A stretch of 64,000 nucleotides of DNA from CAVUXJ01 sp963814975 (GCA_963814975.1 CAWFFB010000022.1:440575-504574), one strand, 5' to 3'. Counted from the stretch's first letter, positions 43,882-53,296 are shown. The notes: generated by a model from the letters alone, not told the origin. Numbers and translations are program-made.

Positions 43882-44055
43882 TTGTCTCGCCTGTTGACCC
43901 GGTACCTGACCTATTACCACCAGTCGCGCACGCATCTGTCGCTGGACAAGGATGCGTCACTGCCCCGACCGATCGCGCCACCAACGTGCGGCCCAGTGGT
44001 GGCCAGTCCGCAGGTCGGCGGTCTACACCATCGGTACGATCGCCGCGCGTCGTAA
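43882..44055 (+). pseudogene. Transposase C-terminal remnant of another IS
   Basis: LSRLLTRYLTYYHQSRTHLS, SLPRPIAPPTCGPVVASPQV and GGLHHRYDRRAS with stop at 44053-44055 are the last ~57 residues of an integrase-type transposase. It converges with the minus-strand remnant at 43705-43860, so two elements were fused here by deletion. Confidence 0.7.
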
Positions 44056-44332
44056 TCACAAGGCTCCCCTACTCGCCAGTCAGTTGGTGTAGAGATCGGT
44101 CGGCGCTCGTCTCGGCTCTCACGATCCGCGCACTGCGGTCACGAGCCCAGCGCGACGACGAGCAACGACGGGGCTGTCCAGTCGACCGCACCGTACGTTC
44201 CGAGCGGCACGACATCAATTCGGACGTGCGGATGGAGTTCTTGATAGGGACACGTGATCACGGCGGGAATCTATATCACGGACCCGGATCTTATGCCCTT
44301 CCCGCCCATCGATCCAGCGATGGGACATTACG

Positions 44333-44713
44333 CCCTTGCGATGCCAATGGATCAGCGTGTCAGGCTTGACGATCGTCAGTATGGCTCTCCAGTCGCTCAG
44401 CCTTGAGAGCACCAGCAGGGTGATACGCGTCGCATCATCAGCCCGACGGGCTTGACCCGACGCTCTTGGTAAAGGGCCAGCTGCTTGCGGAGGAACAGAT
44501 TCTCAGCTGCTAGCTGCGACCGCGATCGAAGACCGAGCGACACGAACCTGAGGGCATCAATCAGCAACCGGACAGTGGTCCGCCAGGCGATTGACGAGGC
44601 CGAGCGTTTCCGCATGCGGAAGCATGCCACAACTGTCGCGAGTTAGCTTCGTCGCGAGCCTCCGCGGTTACCGAACCCGCGGCAGTTTCGTGTCGGCCGC
44701 AATATTTGCGGAG
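44333..44713 (-). pseudogene. IS copy 3 fragment, nearly identical to end of copy 1
   Basis: 381 bp matching 23704-24085 almost base for base: the N-terminal third of the transposase (SQLAAENLFLRKQLALYQER, ILTIVKPDTLI.WHRKG) and the right terminal repeat TTTGCGGAGTAC. One G is missing in a G-run (GACGGGC versus GACGGGGC), shifting the frame. The rest of the IS is gone. The near identity indicates a recent common origin. Confidence 0.85.
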
Positions 44714-44879
44714 TACACGTGACCATCACCAGTCGCGGTGGGGTTTGACACAACACCACCGGCTTCCCGCCTATCGCTGGCACGGTTTGCGGCGTTCGCG
44801 ATGATCGGCTATGGTGCTACCCCTTCCCTTCACTCGGACGCCAGACGGCCGAGATGGTGGGCAGAGGACACGGCGGCTC

Positions 44880-46229
44880 CTAGTTCGTGTCGGTCGGCCC
44901 AACCACCCGGCGGCCGGCGATCCAGACGGAGTCGATCTTCCGCGTGTTCCGGATGTCCGTCAGCGGGTTCGCGCCCAACACGATGAAGTCGGCCCATTTC
45001 CCGGGCTGCAGCGTGCCCAGATGCTGATCGAGCTTCGTCACACGTGCCGCGCCGCCCGTCGCCGACACCAGCGCCTGCATCGGCGTCAAGCCAGCTCTGG
45101 TCATCAGCTCGAGCTCGACGTGCTCGGAGTAGCCCACCCATTGGCCGACACCGGTGCCGCTGTCGGTCCCCATCGCAATCGCGGCGCCCGCGTCCGACAA
45201 CAGCTTCAGATTGCGCATGTTCTGCTGAAGCGCCTTTTTTATCACTGGAGCCAACTTGCCGGTCCGGACCTTCTCCTGGGCGGCTGGATTCTTCAGCTCC
45301 TCCATGTCCTTGCTGATCAAAGGCAGGCCCCGCAGGAAGAACGGATCGGTGAAGTAGGCTGGCGTCGTCTCGTACTCGAATTCCGCCAGGTCGCGCGCCA
45401 TGGTCGCGATGTACCCGACGTTCCGACGCTTGAGCTCGGCGATGAACGCCGGATCGAGATCCGCATCGCGGACGGCATGCCCGATCATGTCGAGGCCAGC
45501 GCCAACCAACCCCTTCGCGTCCTCCAGCATGTACACATGCGCCAGCACCCGGAGCCCATGTTTGTGGGACTGTTCGATCACCGCGCGGTAGACCTCGGGT
45601 TCCATGTCCTTGACGCGTTTGTAGGCAGTGGCCATGTCGTTCATCTGGTTGCGGTTCATGCGGGTCTTGATGAAGTCGACCTTCATCGCCACAGCTTTGT
45701 CGACGCTTTGCCGAGCCTCTTCCACCGAGTTGCTCACCACGGTGGCGGAAACATATGCGCGCGCACCATCGGCTGTTCCAGGCTCCCATGCATCGCGCAC
45801 CTTGACGATTTCTGCCGCGCCATCACCGTAACCGCCCATCGCGTAGACGGTGGTGACGCCGTACTGGGCGAACAGCCGGAGCTGTTGAAGGATCCGGACT
45901 TGAGGCGGCAGCTTCTGGTCGCCATTGCTGAGGTGTCCGTGAGCATTGATGAACCCGGGCACGATCGTCTTCCCGGAGACGTCGATACGGGTCCCTCCAG
46001 CGGGGATTGCGACACCTGCCGGGGCGCCGACCGCTTCGATGCGCCCGTTGCGGATGAGCAGCGTCGCGTTTTCGAGCGGGGCGCGACCGGTCCCGTCGAT
46101 CACACGCGCGCCGGTCAGGACGACGGTGGTGACCGGAGGTGTCTGCGCAAACGAAGGTTGGAAGGCAAACGCTTGCAGAATCAGCAGCGTGCCCGCGACC
46201 GCCGCCAGACGCGTCGAGCTACGAATCAT
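44880..46229 (-). CDS. Secreted amidohydrolase
   Basis: About 449 residues. ATG 46229 is chosen (AGGTAGG 7-8 nt upstream, signal peptide MIRSSTRLAAVAGTLLILQA follows). TIM-barrel metal-dependent hydrolase of the imidazolonepropionase/prolidase-like branch: VDVSGKTIVPGFINAHGHLS has His-X-His metal ligands, VDFIKTRMN is at the bridging Lys strand, HGLRVLAHVYMLEDAKG and DMIGHAVRDADLD carry further His ligands, and AAIAMGTDSGTGVG gives the catalytic Asp. The C-terminal sandwich ends GTLQPGKWADFIVLGANPLT. Probably periplasmic; substrate not predictable. Frame intact. Confidence 0.85.
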   Translation of the reverse strand: MIRSSTRLAAVAGTLLILQAFAFQPSFAQTPPVTTVVLTGARVIDGTGRAPLENATLLIRNGRIEAVGAPAGVAIPAGGTRIDVSGKTIVPGFINAHGHLSNGDQKLPPQVRILQQLRLFAQYGVTTVYAMGGYGDGAAEIVKVRDAWEPGTADGARAYVSATVVSNSVEEARQSVDKAVAMKVDFIKTRMNRNQMNDMATAYKRVKDMEPEVYRAVIEQSHKHGLRVLAHVYMLEDAKGLVGAGLDMIGHAVRDADLDPAFIAELKRRNVGYIATMARDLAEFEYETTPAYFTDPFFLRGLPLISKDMEELKNPAAQEKVRTGKLAPVIKKALQQNMRNLKLLSDAGAAIAMGTDSGTGVGQWVGYSEHVELELMTRAGLTPMQALVSATGGAARVTKLDQHLGTLQPGKWADFIVLGANPLTDIRNTRKIDSVWIAGRRVVGPTDTN

Positions 46230-46248
46230 GTCGCACCTACCTGGTTGC

Positions 46249-46440
46249 TTATCGTGGGAGGCTAGCAATGTCCGTCCGCACCTTGTACAAGGTCTTGCCT
46301 GCGGTCACGTAGAGCGTCTCTATGTCCGGCCCCCCGAAGGCATTGTTCGTGATGAAGTCTTCCGGGATCGGAATGAACTTCCTCAGATGTCGACCTACGG
46401 GAATGCGAATATTACCGCCCTTGTGCCTAGATTGCGACGG
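46249..46440 (-). pseudogene. SMP-30/gluconolactonase C-terminal remnant
   Basis: GGNIRIPVGRHLRKFIPIPE, DFITNNAFGGPDIETLYVTA and GKTLYKVRTDIASLP form the last propeller blades of SMP-30/gluconolactonase proteins. Upstream sequence loses similarity near 46440, so only the 3' end is left, 20 nt before the amidohydrolase start. Confidence 0.65.
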
Positions 46441-46490
46441 GGCGCTGACGACTTTCGAGCACCGCACAGAGACTCGCGAATTCGGCCAGA

Positions 46491-46999
46491 TCATGGTTGA
46501 CGGTCAGCATCAGTATTATATTTGCTCCGCTTATCGCGCAGATTGCCGTAGAACCAGAGCTTGTCCCGGATGAGGCGGCCACCCAGGTCGGCGGCTAGGT
46601 CGATGTACCACACCACCGAGTCACTCACCACGATCCCTTGCGCGCGCAGCCGGTCGTCTATGTTCTCGGACGCGAAGCGCTCATGCTGGACGACTTCAAT
46701 GAACCTGCCATGGAACCGATTGCCGCCGGACTTCATGACGAACTGGACCGCAGGACCGGACACATCGACATCGGCCGTATTCCCGAACGTCTTGGCGTCC
46801 ATCTCCTCGTAGGCCGTCATATTCGAACCGCTCCCGACACTCCACACGCCTTCGACCAACACGTTTCCCGAGCCCGCCCCGTAGCTCACACCATCCAAGC
46901 CCAATGCGCCGGAGGCAGGCGCAGCGCCGGACGCGGGATCGCGAGTGCAGGCAGACGTAGCGGGCGGTGTCGCCGACGCGCTTGTCAATTCAGTCCGCA
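46491..46999 (-). pseudogene. TonB-dependent receptor fragment cut by IS
   Basis: Plug-domain region of an Oar-like outer-membrane receptor: GLDGVSYGAGSGNVLVEG, VDVSGPAVQFVMKSGGNRFH, GRFIEVVQHERFASENID and AADLGGRLIRDKLWFYGNLR. Its 5' side ends exactly at the IS boundary (47000) and its 3' side near 46505, before the beta-barrel. No other part of the receptor lies beyond the IS. Confidence 0.75.
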
Positions 47000-48402
47000 T
47001 AGCAGCCCGTGGTACAAGTCGCCGCCGCTGACGAGTTGACAAGGAGGGTGGTCGGGGTTGCCGCCCAGCCGCGCGTGATCGTGAGACCGGGAAGCGACGC
47101 GCGTAGGAGGCCGAATCGGCGGCGAACATCGCGGAGGAGCGCGAGAAGGACGGCGATCACCGCCGCCACTCGGCCTTGCAGACTCCGCGGCGTGCCGATG
47201 CCAATCAGGTGACGCATGATCAGCCCCAGATTGAACGCACCCGTATGAATCAGGACGCGCTTCAAAATATGGGTGTGGCCGCGCAGATGCGTGCGCCGCA
47301 GCGCGCCGGTTTCGTACAGGTGCGCATTCGGTCGCTCCAAATATTCGCCCCGTCGACGCAACAGCTGCTGTCCGCGCGTGCCGCGAATCCGCCGTCGGTT
47401 GCGATAGACGGCGTCGCGCAACGCGGTCTGGCCGTGCCAGCGCCGCCGGCCACGCTTTGGTTCCGAGAGATAGGTGCGCAGCCCGATGCCTTCCCAATCG
47501 CTGACGCGGTCGGTACTGTGGTAGCCCTTGTCTGCGACGATCTCGCGATCGTCATCGCTATCCGGCTGCACGGCGTCGAGTTCGTCCAGGGCCGCAAGGA
47601 CCGTATCGACGCCGCTGTCCGTATCGCCGCGATCGGCGGGTTGGATCGTGACGGCGACCACCGCGCCGCTCGCCAAGTCGACGGCGTGCTCGGCCTTGTG
47701 GGCCAAATGTGTGCGGCCGTCTTTCATCTTCATGATGCGCGCGTCCGGATCATGCGGAGGGGTCCAATCGTCGTTCGAGCCTTTCTTCTTCCGCTTCCGA
47801 TCCACCCGCGCCAGATCCTCCCGCGTCGGCGTCGCGACACCGGAGGCCTGCGCCAGCTTGGTCAAGAACGCCTGATAGGTGGCCCCGTTATCGCGCCGGA
47901 CAATGCTCCGCAGCGCCGCATTCGCTTCCAAGGTCGTCGCATCGACGCCCAGGGTCTTGCCCTTCAGCAGGCCCGCCTCGGCGACGCGCTCCAGGATCCA
48001 CGTGAACACGGCCTGATGGGTCTCCAGATCGATCAGGCGGCGGGTGCGCGAAATCGTCGAGTGATCGGGGGGCGCCTCGTCCAAACCGAGGCTGAGAAAC
48101 TCCCGCAGGGCCAGCGAATCCGCCGCGCGCCAAGCAATCCCGCGTTCGGAATCGATGCCCTCAAAATACCCAATCAGCAACAGCCGGAAATAGACGGCTG
48201 GGGCCAAGCCCGGGCGCCCCATCGTGGCCGCATCGAATCCGACACAGCGCCCTTCGACGAACGCGTCAAACTCGGCCTTCGCGAGCAACGCATTCAGCCG
48301 TTGATAGAACGGGTGTGCCGCCGGCGTCGGCAGATCGCTGGTGGCGATCCATATCGCTGTCTGGCGGGTCGCTCGACGTTTGCCCATGGCCATGCGCGGC
48401 AT
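46990..48402 (-). CDS. DDE transposase with DUF772 N-domain (IS5/IS1182-like)
   Basis: 470 residues, intact. N-terminal DUF772-type domain (HPFYQRLNALLAKAEFDAFV, GRPGLAPAVYFRLLLIGYFE, SLGLDEAPPDHSTISRTRRL), then the DDE core: GLLKGKTLGVDATTLEANAA (first Asp), DREIVADKGYHSTDRVSD (second Asp) and RNRRRIRGTRGQQLLRRRGE near the Glu. The start may be ATG 48402, 48393 or 48387. The reading frame passes through the left terminal repeat, so the last ~10 residues (TCTTGCYAD) are encoded by the repeat and host DNA and the stop lies outside the element. Confidence 0.85.
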   Translation of the reverse strand: MPRMAMGKRRATRQTAIWIATSDLPTPAAHPFYQRLNALLAKAEFDAFVEGRCVGFDAATMGRPGLAPAVYFRLLLIGYFEGIDSERGIAWRAADSLALREFLSLGLDEAPPDHSTISRTRRLIDLETHQAVFTWILERVAEAGLLKGKTLGVDATTLEANAALRSIVRRDNGATYQAFLTKLAQASGVATPTREDLARVDRKRKKKGSNDDWTPPHDPDARIMKMKDGRTHLAHKAEHAVDLASGAVVAVTIQPADRGDTDSGVDTVLAALDELDAVQPDSDDDREIVADKGYHSTDRVSDWEGIGLRTYLSEPKRGRRRWHGQTALRDAVYRNRRRIRGTRGQQLLRRRGEYLERPNAHLYETGALRRTHLRGHTHILKRVLIHTGAFNLGLIMRHLIGIGTPRSLQGRVAAVIAVLLALLRDVRRRFGLLRASLPGLTITRGWAATPTTLLVNSSAAATCTTGCYAD

Positions 48403-48470
48403 TGTAGTACACCGCCCACGTTGACGAAACGGACTCGTCAGCGGTTATCGACTTTCACCACGGGCTGCTA
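47000..48470 (-). mobile_element. Complete IS with ~40-bp terminal inverted repeats
   Basis: The left end TAGCAGCCCGTGGTACAAGT and the reverse complement of the right end (TAGCAGCCCGTGGTGAAAGT) match, continuing into CCGCTGACGAGT on both sides. TA at each tip may be a 2-bp target duplication. It inserted at the edge of the TonB receptor fragment. Confidence 0.85.
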
Positions 48471-48481
48471 GGGTTCGAGGA

Positions 48482-48920
48482 AGATAAGGCATTTCCGCCA
48501 TCGAGGCCGGTATCAGCAGGTTCGAAACGGGCGTGACCGCCGGCCTGGCATCCGTGGGTTTTCAGGTCCTGAACTTCACCGATTTCCTGACGCCGGGTTC
48601 CAAGGCGGCTCCCGTCTTTGGGTTTCCGCCGAGGGTGACCGATCTCCAGGCGGGCGGTTGGCGCGTTCGTCTCACGGCTGTTGACCGGTCGAAGGACATC
48701 TTCAAAGGTCTCGACGAAATCGGAGGGTATGCGTTCACGCATCTGGGTCTGCTCGAACGCTTAGATGGCGGCCTGTTTGACGCGCCGGACGCGGACGCCT
48801 TCTTGAACACGCTGGCCTTCTTCCTCTCGTTCGCGCGTGGCGCGGCCTGCAGCCTGCCGGTGCGATGGGGGATCGACGCAGGAGGGGGTATCGTATGGCA
48901 GTGCTGGGGCTCTCCCAATG
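48482..48920 (+). pseudogene. Conserved hypothetical protein fragment
   Basis: One frame reads VGFQVLNFTDFLTPGS, VFGFPPRVTDLQAGGWRVRL, GGYAFTHLGLLERLDGGLFD and DAFLNTLAFFLSFARGAACS, then WGIDAGGGIVWQCWGSP. The LSFARG...W..W segment resembles unnamed conserved proteins. The start is lost at the IS end and the frame turns to unrelated sequence after 48920, so it is a fragment. Confidence 0.45.
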
Positions 48921-48976
48921 CGACCGTCTCCCGAGGTCGCTGTAGGATAACTATGCGCGCAGGAACCAGCTGAAAG

Positions 48977-49595
48977 ATGAACGCTGACGATGGTGTGAAA
49001 TTGCTGCTCGCCGAGCTCGAGCAGTTGCTTGCCGCCGAGCCCCTGGACCGGTTGCGCGTGCTGAGTCTCATTGCGCGTGGAGCGAACCCAAACGCCAGAG
49101 ACGAGTGGGGGGCGAGTTGGTTCGAAGAGAAACTCGGCGACATTAGTATCCCTTTGGTCGAACTGCTGATCGAAGCGGGCGCGGACGTCAACTCCGACGG
49201 CGGAGACGGAACGCGGCCGCTGTGGCAGGCCGCCTGCCTAAACGCTCGCCCAGAGCTCGTCGAGTGTCTGCTCGCACGCGGAGCCGATCCAAACTTCATG
49301 ATCGACCAGAGTGAGAGCCTGCTCGACCATGTCGAGTTCGATTTGTGGTACTGCGAGGACAACATCGGAACGGCGTGGGAGCAGGAGTACCAACAGCCAC
49401 GCGTGGAGTGCTTGCGGCGGATCGTCGAGTTGCTGCAGGCAGCGGGCGCCAAGCCGCTGTCGGCGATGCGCGCCCCGCGCCTGCGAGAATGGGTCACACT
49501 GGGTGCTGGTAGCGTCGAAGAGGTTCTGACGGGCGACGGGTACATTCTACTAACCGAAGCGTCTCGAACAGATGAGAGAGGTCGGCCTCGGGTCT
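48977..49595 (+). pseudogene. Ankyrin-repeat protein, 3' end replaced by IS
   Basis: ATG 48977 opens a protein with a helical N-terminus (LLLAELEQLLAAEPLDRLRV) and ankyrin units: LSLIARGANPNARDEWGASW, PLVELLIEAGADVNSDGGDG and PELVECLLARGADPNFMIDQ; a further unit ends RIVELLQAAGAKPLSAMRAP. The next ~30 residues look native up to about 49590, then the frame enters the terminal repeat of the following IS. About 205 native residues remain; ankyrin proteins bind other proteins. Confidence 0.75.
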
Positions 49596-50806
49596 GTACC
49601 TGTCGGTCTCGAATTCGCCTGTCAGGCGGCGACCGGAAGTTGGACAAGGTCCCTGCAGTGGGAGACCCAACGCACCTGGTTCAGATCGACGGGAGCAACG
49701 GTGTTTCTGTCGGCGAACGTCAGCGGCGTGCGGCCCTCCAACGAGGCATGGCAGCGTGCCGCGTTGTAGTAGGTCTGGAACTCGGCAAGCTTCCGTTCAA
49801 GATCACGGCCATTCCAGAACAGCAGGTGGTCCAGGAATTCTCGACGCATCGTCCCAACCAGGCGCTCCACGAACGGGTGTGAGAGCGGCACGTGCGGGAC
49901 GGTTTTGATTTCGTCGATCTCCAGAATCCGCAGGTTCGCCCTCCACCGGTGCGCCTCGAACAGCGGATCGTGATCCGTACTGAGATGTCGCGGTATGCCC
50001 TGCCCGTGAATCGCGGCGTTAAACATGCGGCATAGGTCGGCACCCGTGACGCCGCCGCGATGCACGCCGATCCCGACGAGGCGACGCGTGAACTGGTCCA
50101 TGACCACGAGCACCCAGTAGCTCCGGAGCACGATCGACTCGCAGCGAAAGAGGTCCACGCTCCAGAGGCTGTCTGTCGTGTGGCCGATGAACGACAGCCA
50201 CGAGGGCCCGCTTCCGCCTGGAGCGGGGCGATAGTGTTTCGCCAGCACGCGATACACGACGTTCTTATCGACGTCGATCCCGAACGTCTGCGAGATGATG
50301 CGCGCAATCCGTGGACAGCCGAAGCGAGGATTGCGCGACTTGAGTTCGACGATGGCGTGGATGAGTGCTTTGTCCGGCCCTTTCGGGCCGGGCTTCCTCG
50401 GGCACGACGTCGACGAGAACAGCCTGCGGTACTTGCGATGCACCAAGGCCTGATGAAACGCCAGGAGCGTTGAGGGACGGAGAGCGATGGCGATCTTTCG
50501 GAGGCGTCCCGGACTGAGGAAGAGCGCTCCGAATCCACAGAGCAATCGGTCGCGCAGCATCAGGTTCGGCGCTCGATGGCGAGAACAGCGGAGGACGATC
50601 AGTTGCTGCTTGAGCACGAGATTCTCCGCGATGACCGCTCGTACACCGCCGGGACCACACAGCTTCGCGGTCAAGACGGCCAGGTGAAGCAGGGCGAGCA
50701 GGAGGTCCTTCACGCGTGAGACAGCGTAGTCGGGCGCCGAGTTCCGTGCAACGTTGTTACGCTGTTGACTTTTGCCGACAATTGGCAATTCGAGACCCAC
50801 AAGTTC
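49596..50806 (-). mobile_element. Integrase-type IS with ~22-bp terminal repeats
   Basis: The left end GTACCTGTCGGTCTCGAATT and the reverse complement of the right end (GAACTTGTGGGTCTCGAATT) form the inverted repeat. CCTCG occurs on both flanks, but its spacing is not symmetrical, so a target duplication is not claimed. It truncates the ankyrin gene. Confidence 0.7.
49622..50713 (-). CDS. Integrase-core transposase
   Basis: 363 residues from GTG 50713 (VKDLLLALLHLAVLTAKLCG). The open frame extends to 50800 but that part is the terminal repeat. N-terminal ENLVLKQQLIVLRCSRHRA; HTH region RFGCPRIARIISQTFGIDVD; core segments SLWSVDLFRCESIVL (Asp), HLSTDHDPLFEAHRW (Asp) and HPFVERLVGTMRREFLDHLL (Glu); end QVRWVSHCRDLVQLPVAA. 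All catalytic residues present, so possibly active. Confidence 0.85.
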   Translation of the reverse strand: MKDLLLALLHLAVLTAKLCGPGGVRAVIAENLVLKQQLIVLRCSRHRAPNLMLRDRLLCGFGALFLSPGRLRKIAIALRPSTLLAFHQALVHRKYRRLFSSTSCPRKPGPKGPDKALIHAIVELKSRNPRFGCPRIARIISQTFGIDVDKNVVYRVLAKHYRPAPGGSGPSWLSFIGHTTDSLWSVDLFRCESIVLRSYWVLVVMDQFTRRLVGIGVHRGGVTGADLCRMFNAAIHGQGIPRHLSTDHDPLFEAHRWRANLRILEIDEIKTVPHVPLSHPFVERLVGTMRREFLDHLLFWNGRDLERKLAEFQTYYNAARCHASLEGRTPLTFADRNTVAPVDLNQVRWVSHCRDLVQLPVAA

Positions 50807-51097
50807 CTCGCGTCGGAGTCGGCGCGGGTTGAGTACCTGGGACTACAAGTTGGAAACCTGGGAGATCTATCAGCACGCGCGGCCGAACGCCGTTCACCAT
50901 GCCATCCCAACAGTCGCATTCAGTTGGCCTGAGCTTAGCGCGGTTCCTTCACTAACATCAGCACACAAGCGGTCCCGGGGTTATTGAACGACGGCTTCAA
51001 TACTGGCAGCGGCGCCGGAGGCGGGAGCGTGTGAGCAACGCTCGACAAGGAACCCCCTCGTGAGGTATTGGAGCATCGCACGCCAGCCTCTCATCAG

Positions 51098-52732
51098 ATG
51101 CTGATCGAGACGACATCCGCCCGCCGTCCCGTTGGCCCAACGCCGGCTCCGCCGCTGCCGGAGATCCAGCCGCACATCCGCGCGCCGTTTGTCGCCGGCT
51201 TGCCGGCCATGCTGGCGGCCGCTCTTGCCGCGCTCGGTTTCGTCAGTGACGTCGGAAGGAGCCCGACGGTCCTCGCGACGCTGCTCGGTGGAGCGGCCGT
51301 GATCGTGAGTTGGAACGCGCTGCTGCTCGCGCGCGACCGCCGCGCGAGCCGCGCGCCGACCATGGAGATCCTCCTACGGAAGCAGCATTACCTCCAGGCC
51401 TGCGCGCAGGGTTCGGTGCTGCTCTACTGGGGTTGGTACTGGCGCCCCGTCTACGACCACATGCCGCTCATCGCCGCGCAGCTGATCTTCGCGTACGCAT
51501 TCGACATGCTTCTCGGCTGGTCGCGGCGTGGAAGCTACGTGCTCGGCTTCGGCCCCTTCCCGGTGATCTTCAGCATCAACCTGTTCCTCTGGCTCAGACC
51601 GGATTGGTTCTACCTCCAATTCGTCATGGTCGGTCTGGGCTTCGCGGCCAAGGAGCTGATTCGCTGGAACCGGGAGGGACGACGCGTCCACATCTTCAAT
51701 CCCTCGTCGTTCCCCCTCGCGGTGCTCTCGCTGGCGCTGATCCTTACCGGCGCCAGCGATGTGACGCGAGGCCAGGACATCGCGATCAGCCAGTTCTATC
51801 CACCGCACATGTACCTGGTCCTGTTCCTAGTTGGCCTGCCGGGCCAGTTCTTCTTCGGCGTCGCATCGATGACGCTGTCGGCGGTCGCGACCACTTATCT
51901 GTTGGGGCTGGCTTATTTCGCCGTCACCGACACCTATTTCTTTTACGACTCGTATGTGCCGATTGCGGTCTTCCTCGGGATGCACCTGCTTTTCACCGAT
52001 CCGTCCACGTCGCCGCGCACCGAGCTCGGACGTGTGATCTTCGGAGTGCTCTACGGACTGAGCGCGTGTGCGCTCTACCAGCTGCTCGGAGCGCTCGGGA
52101 TGCCGACCTTCTACGACAAGCTCTTACAGGTACCGGCATTGAACCTCTCCGTCAGGGCGTTGGATCGGGCGGCGCGCTCCACATGGCTCCAGTCATTCGA
52201 TCCAGCGCGGCTCGGCCGCTCGCTCGTCCCGCGCCAGCGCTTCGTGGCGTATCAGCTGGTGTGGATCGTCGTCTTTGGGGCGATGAGCGCGGCTCAAGGG
52301 GTTGGTGACAGCCACCGCGGGCAGTGGGTGCCGTTCTGGGAGAACGCCTGCCGGGAGGGGCGACCGCGCGCGTGCAGGTACGTCGCGAATCTGCAGTTGA
52401 TCCTCTGCGAGGCGGGATCCGGGTGGGCGTGCAACGAGGCCGCCGTTCGACGACAGGTCACATCATCTGGCGAGCTTCCATCCGATCTGGCACGGATGAC
52501 CGCCTCGTTCGAACGGGGATGTAGGCTCGGATTCGTACCCGCCTGCCGTAACGCCGCGCGTGCGCCGAACGGAAGCGCGACATTCGAGCGGGCGCCGCCG
52601 ACGCTCGCCGACTATCCCATCGTCCTTCGCGGCAGCAAGGGACCGATCACCGACCGCACGCCCGCAGGGCTCACCGCGCACGCCTGCGCGCAGGGCTGGC
52701 CCGGCACGTGCGGTGGCACCGTCGGGGAATGA
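51098..52732 (+). CDS. NqrB/RnfD-like membrane protein with Cys-rich C-domain
   Basis: 544 residues; ATG 51098 is taken over TTG 51068. About nine membrane helices in the first ~370 residues (FVAGLPAMLAAALAALGFVS, VLATLLGGAAVIVSWNALLL, LAVLSLALILTGAS, LLGLAYFAVTDTYFFYD). RVHIFNPSSFPLAVLSLALI and HLLFTDPSTSPRTELGRVIF correspond to the NPS(A/S)F and TDP.T.P motifs of the NQR2/RnfD family. The flavinylation motif (SGAT-type) is not clear; LTGASD is the nearest. The last ~130 residues carry paired Cys (NACREGRPRACRYVANLQ, CEAGSGWACNE, GCRLGFVPACRNAAR) like Sel1-type repeats. Possibly an electron-transfer membrane subunit; partner subunits are absent nearby. Frame intact. Confidence 0.65.
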   Translation: MLIETTSARRPVGPTPAPPLPEIQPHIRAPFVAGLPAMLAAALAALGFVSDVGRSPTVLATLLGGAAVIVSWNALLLARDRRASRAPTMEILLRKQHYLQACAQGSVLLYWGWYWRPVYDHMPLIAAQLIFAYAFDMLLGWSRRGSYVLGFGPFPVIFSINLFLWLRPDWFYLQFVMVGLGFAAKELIRWNREGRRVHIFNPSSFPLAVLSLALILTGASDVTRGQDIAISQFYPPHMYLVLFLVGLPGQFFFGVASMTLSAVATTYLLGLAYFAVTDTYFFYDSYVPIAVFLGMHLLFTDPSTSPRTELGRVIFGVLYGLSACALYQLLGALGMPTFYDKLLQVPALNLSVRALDRAARSTWLQSFDPARLGRSLVPRQRFVAYQLVWIVVFGAMSAAQGVGDSHRGQWVPFWENACREGRPRACRYVANLQLILCEAGSGWACNEAAVRRQVTSSGELPSDLARMTASFERGCRLGFVPACRNAARAPNGSATFERAPPTLADYPIVLRGSKGPITDRTPAGLTAHACAQGWPGTCGGTVGE

Positions 52733-52767
52733 GCACATTCGTGGTCGCCGAGCGCCCCTGGTCTGGC

Positions 52768-53208
52768 TCAGCGATCCTGCTGCGTCTGCTTCTGATTCAG
52801 CTCGTACGGCGCACCGGTGCCCGACGAGCCCATGAAGAGCTTCGTGCCGTCTTCGAACGTGAGGTCCCGTCCGTTGGCCCTGCGCGAACCGTCCTTCGCC
52901 CGGTAGCCGTCGATGACGACGACCGTCCCTGGCAGCAGGGACTTCCGGGTGAAGCCGCGTCGGAACAGCACGTTCGGTGTGCCCGCCTCGAACGCCCAGG
53001 CCTCCACCTTGCCGTCCGGCTGCTTCACGTCCAGGTGCAGCCAGACGTGTGGATTGACCCACTCCATCTTCATGACGGTCCCCTTGACCGTTATCGGCTT
53101 GGTCCCGTCGAACTCGGCCGCAAACGCATGGTGCGCCGACAGTGACGCGGCGGCGGCGAACAGAACGAGACCGAAACCTGCGACAGCGACGGCGAGCTTC
53201 GTGCGCAT
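52768..53208 (-). CDS. DUF6152 family secreted protein
   Basis: 146 residues. ATG 53208 has GGAGG 9 nt upstream. A signal peptide (LAVAVAGFGLVLFAAAASLS) is followed by AHHAFAAEFD, KPITVKGTVMKMEWVNPHVW and LHLDVKQPDGKVEAWAFEAG, then LPGTVVVIDGYRAKDGSRRA: the OB-like small-domain pattern of DUF6152. Role unknown. Last of three same-strand genes with the two 'DGKPD' paralogues, an association that supports a joint periplasmic function. Confidence 0.85.
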   Translation of the reverse strand: MRTKLAVAVAGFGLVLFAAAASLSAHHAFAAEFDGTKPITVKGTVMKMEWVNPHVWLHLDVKQPDGKVEAWAFEAGTPNVLFRRGFTRKSLLPGTVVVIDGYRAKDGSRRANGRDLTFEDGTKLFMGSSGTGAPYELNQKQTQQDR

Positions 53209-53296
53209 CGGATCCAACCTCCATTCAGTCCTGACTCGTGATTGTGGCCATCGGGACCCTCACGAATCAGCAATCACGAATCACGAATTCAAGGCT

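Noticed and set aside
49586..50810. CCTCG target-site duplication around the IS
   Set aside because: CCTCG occurs on both sides, but its distance from the terminal repeats differs, so it is likely chance.
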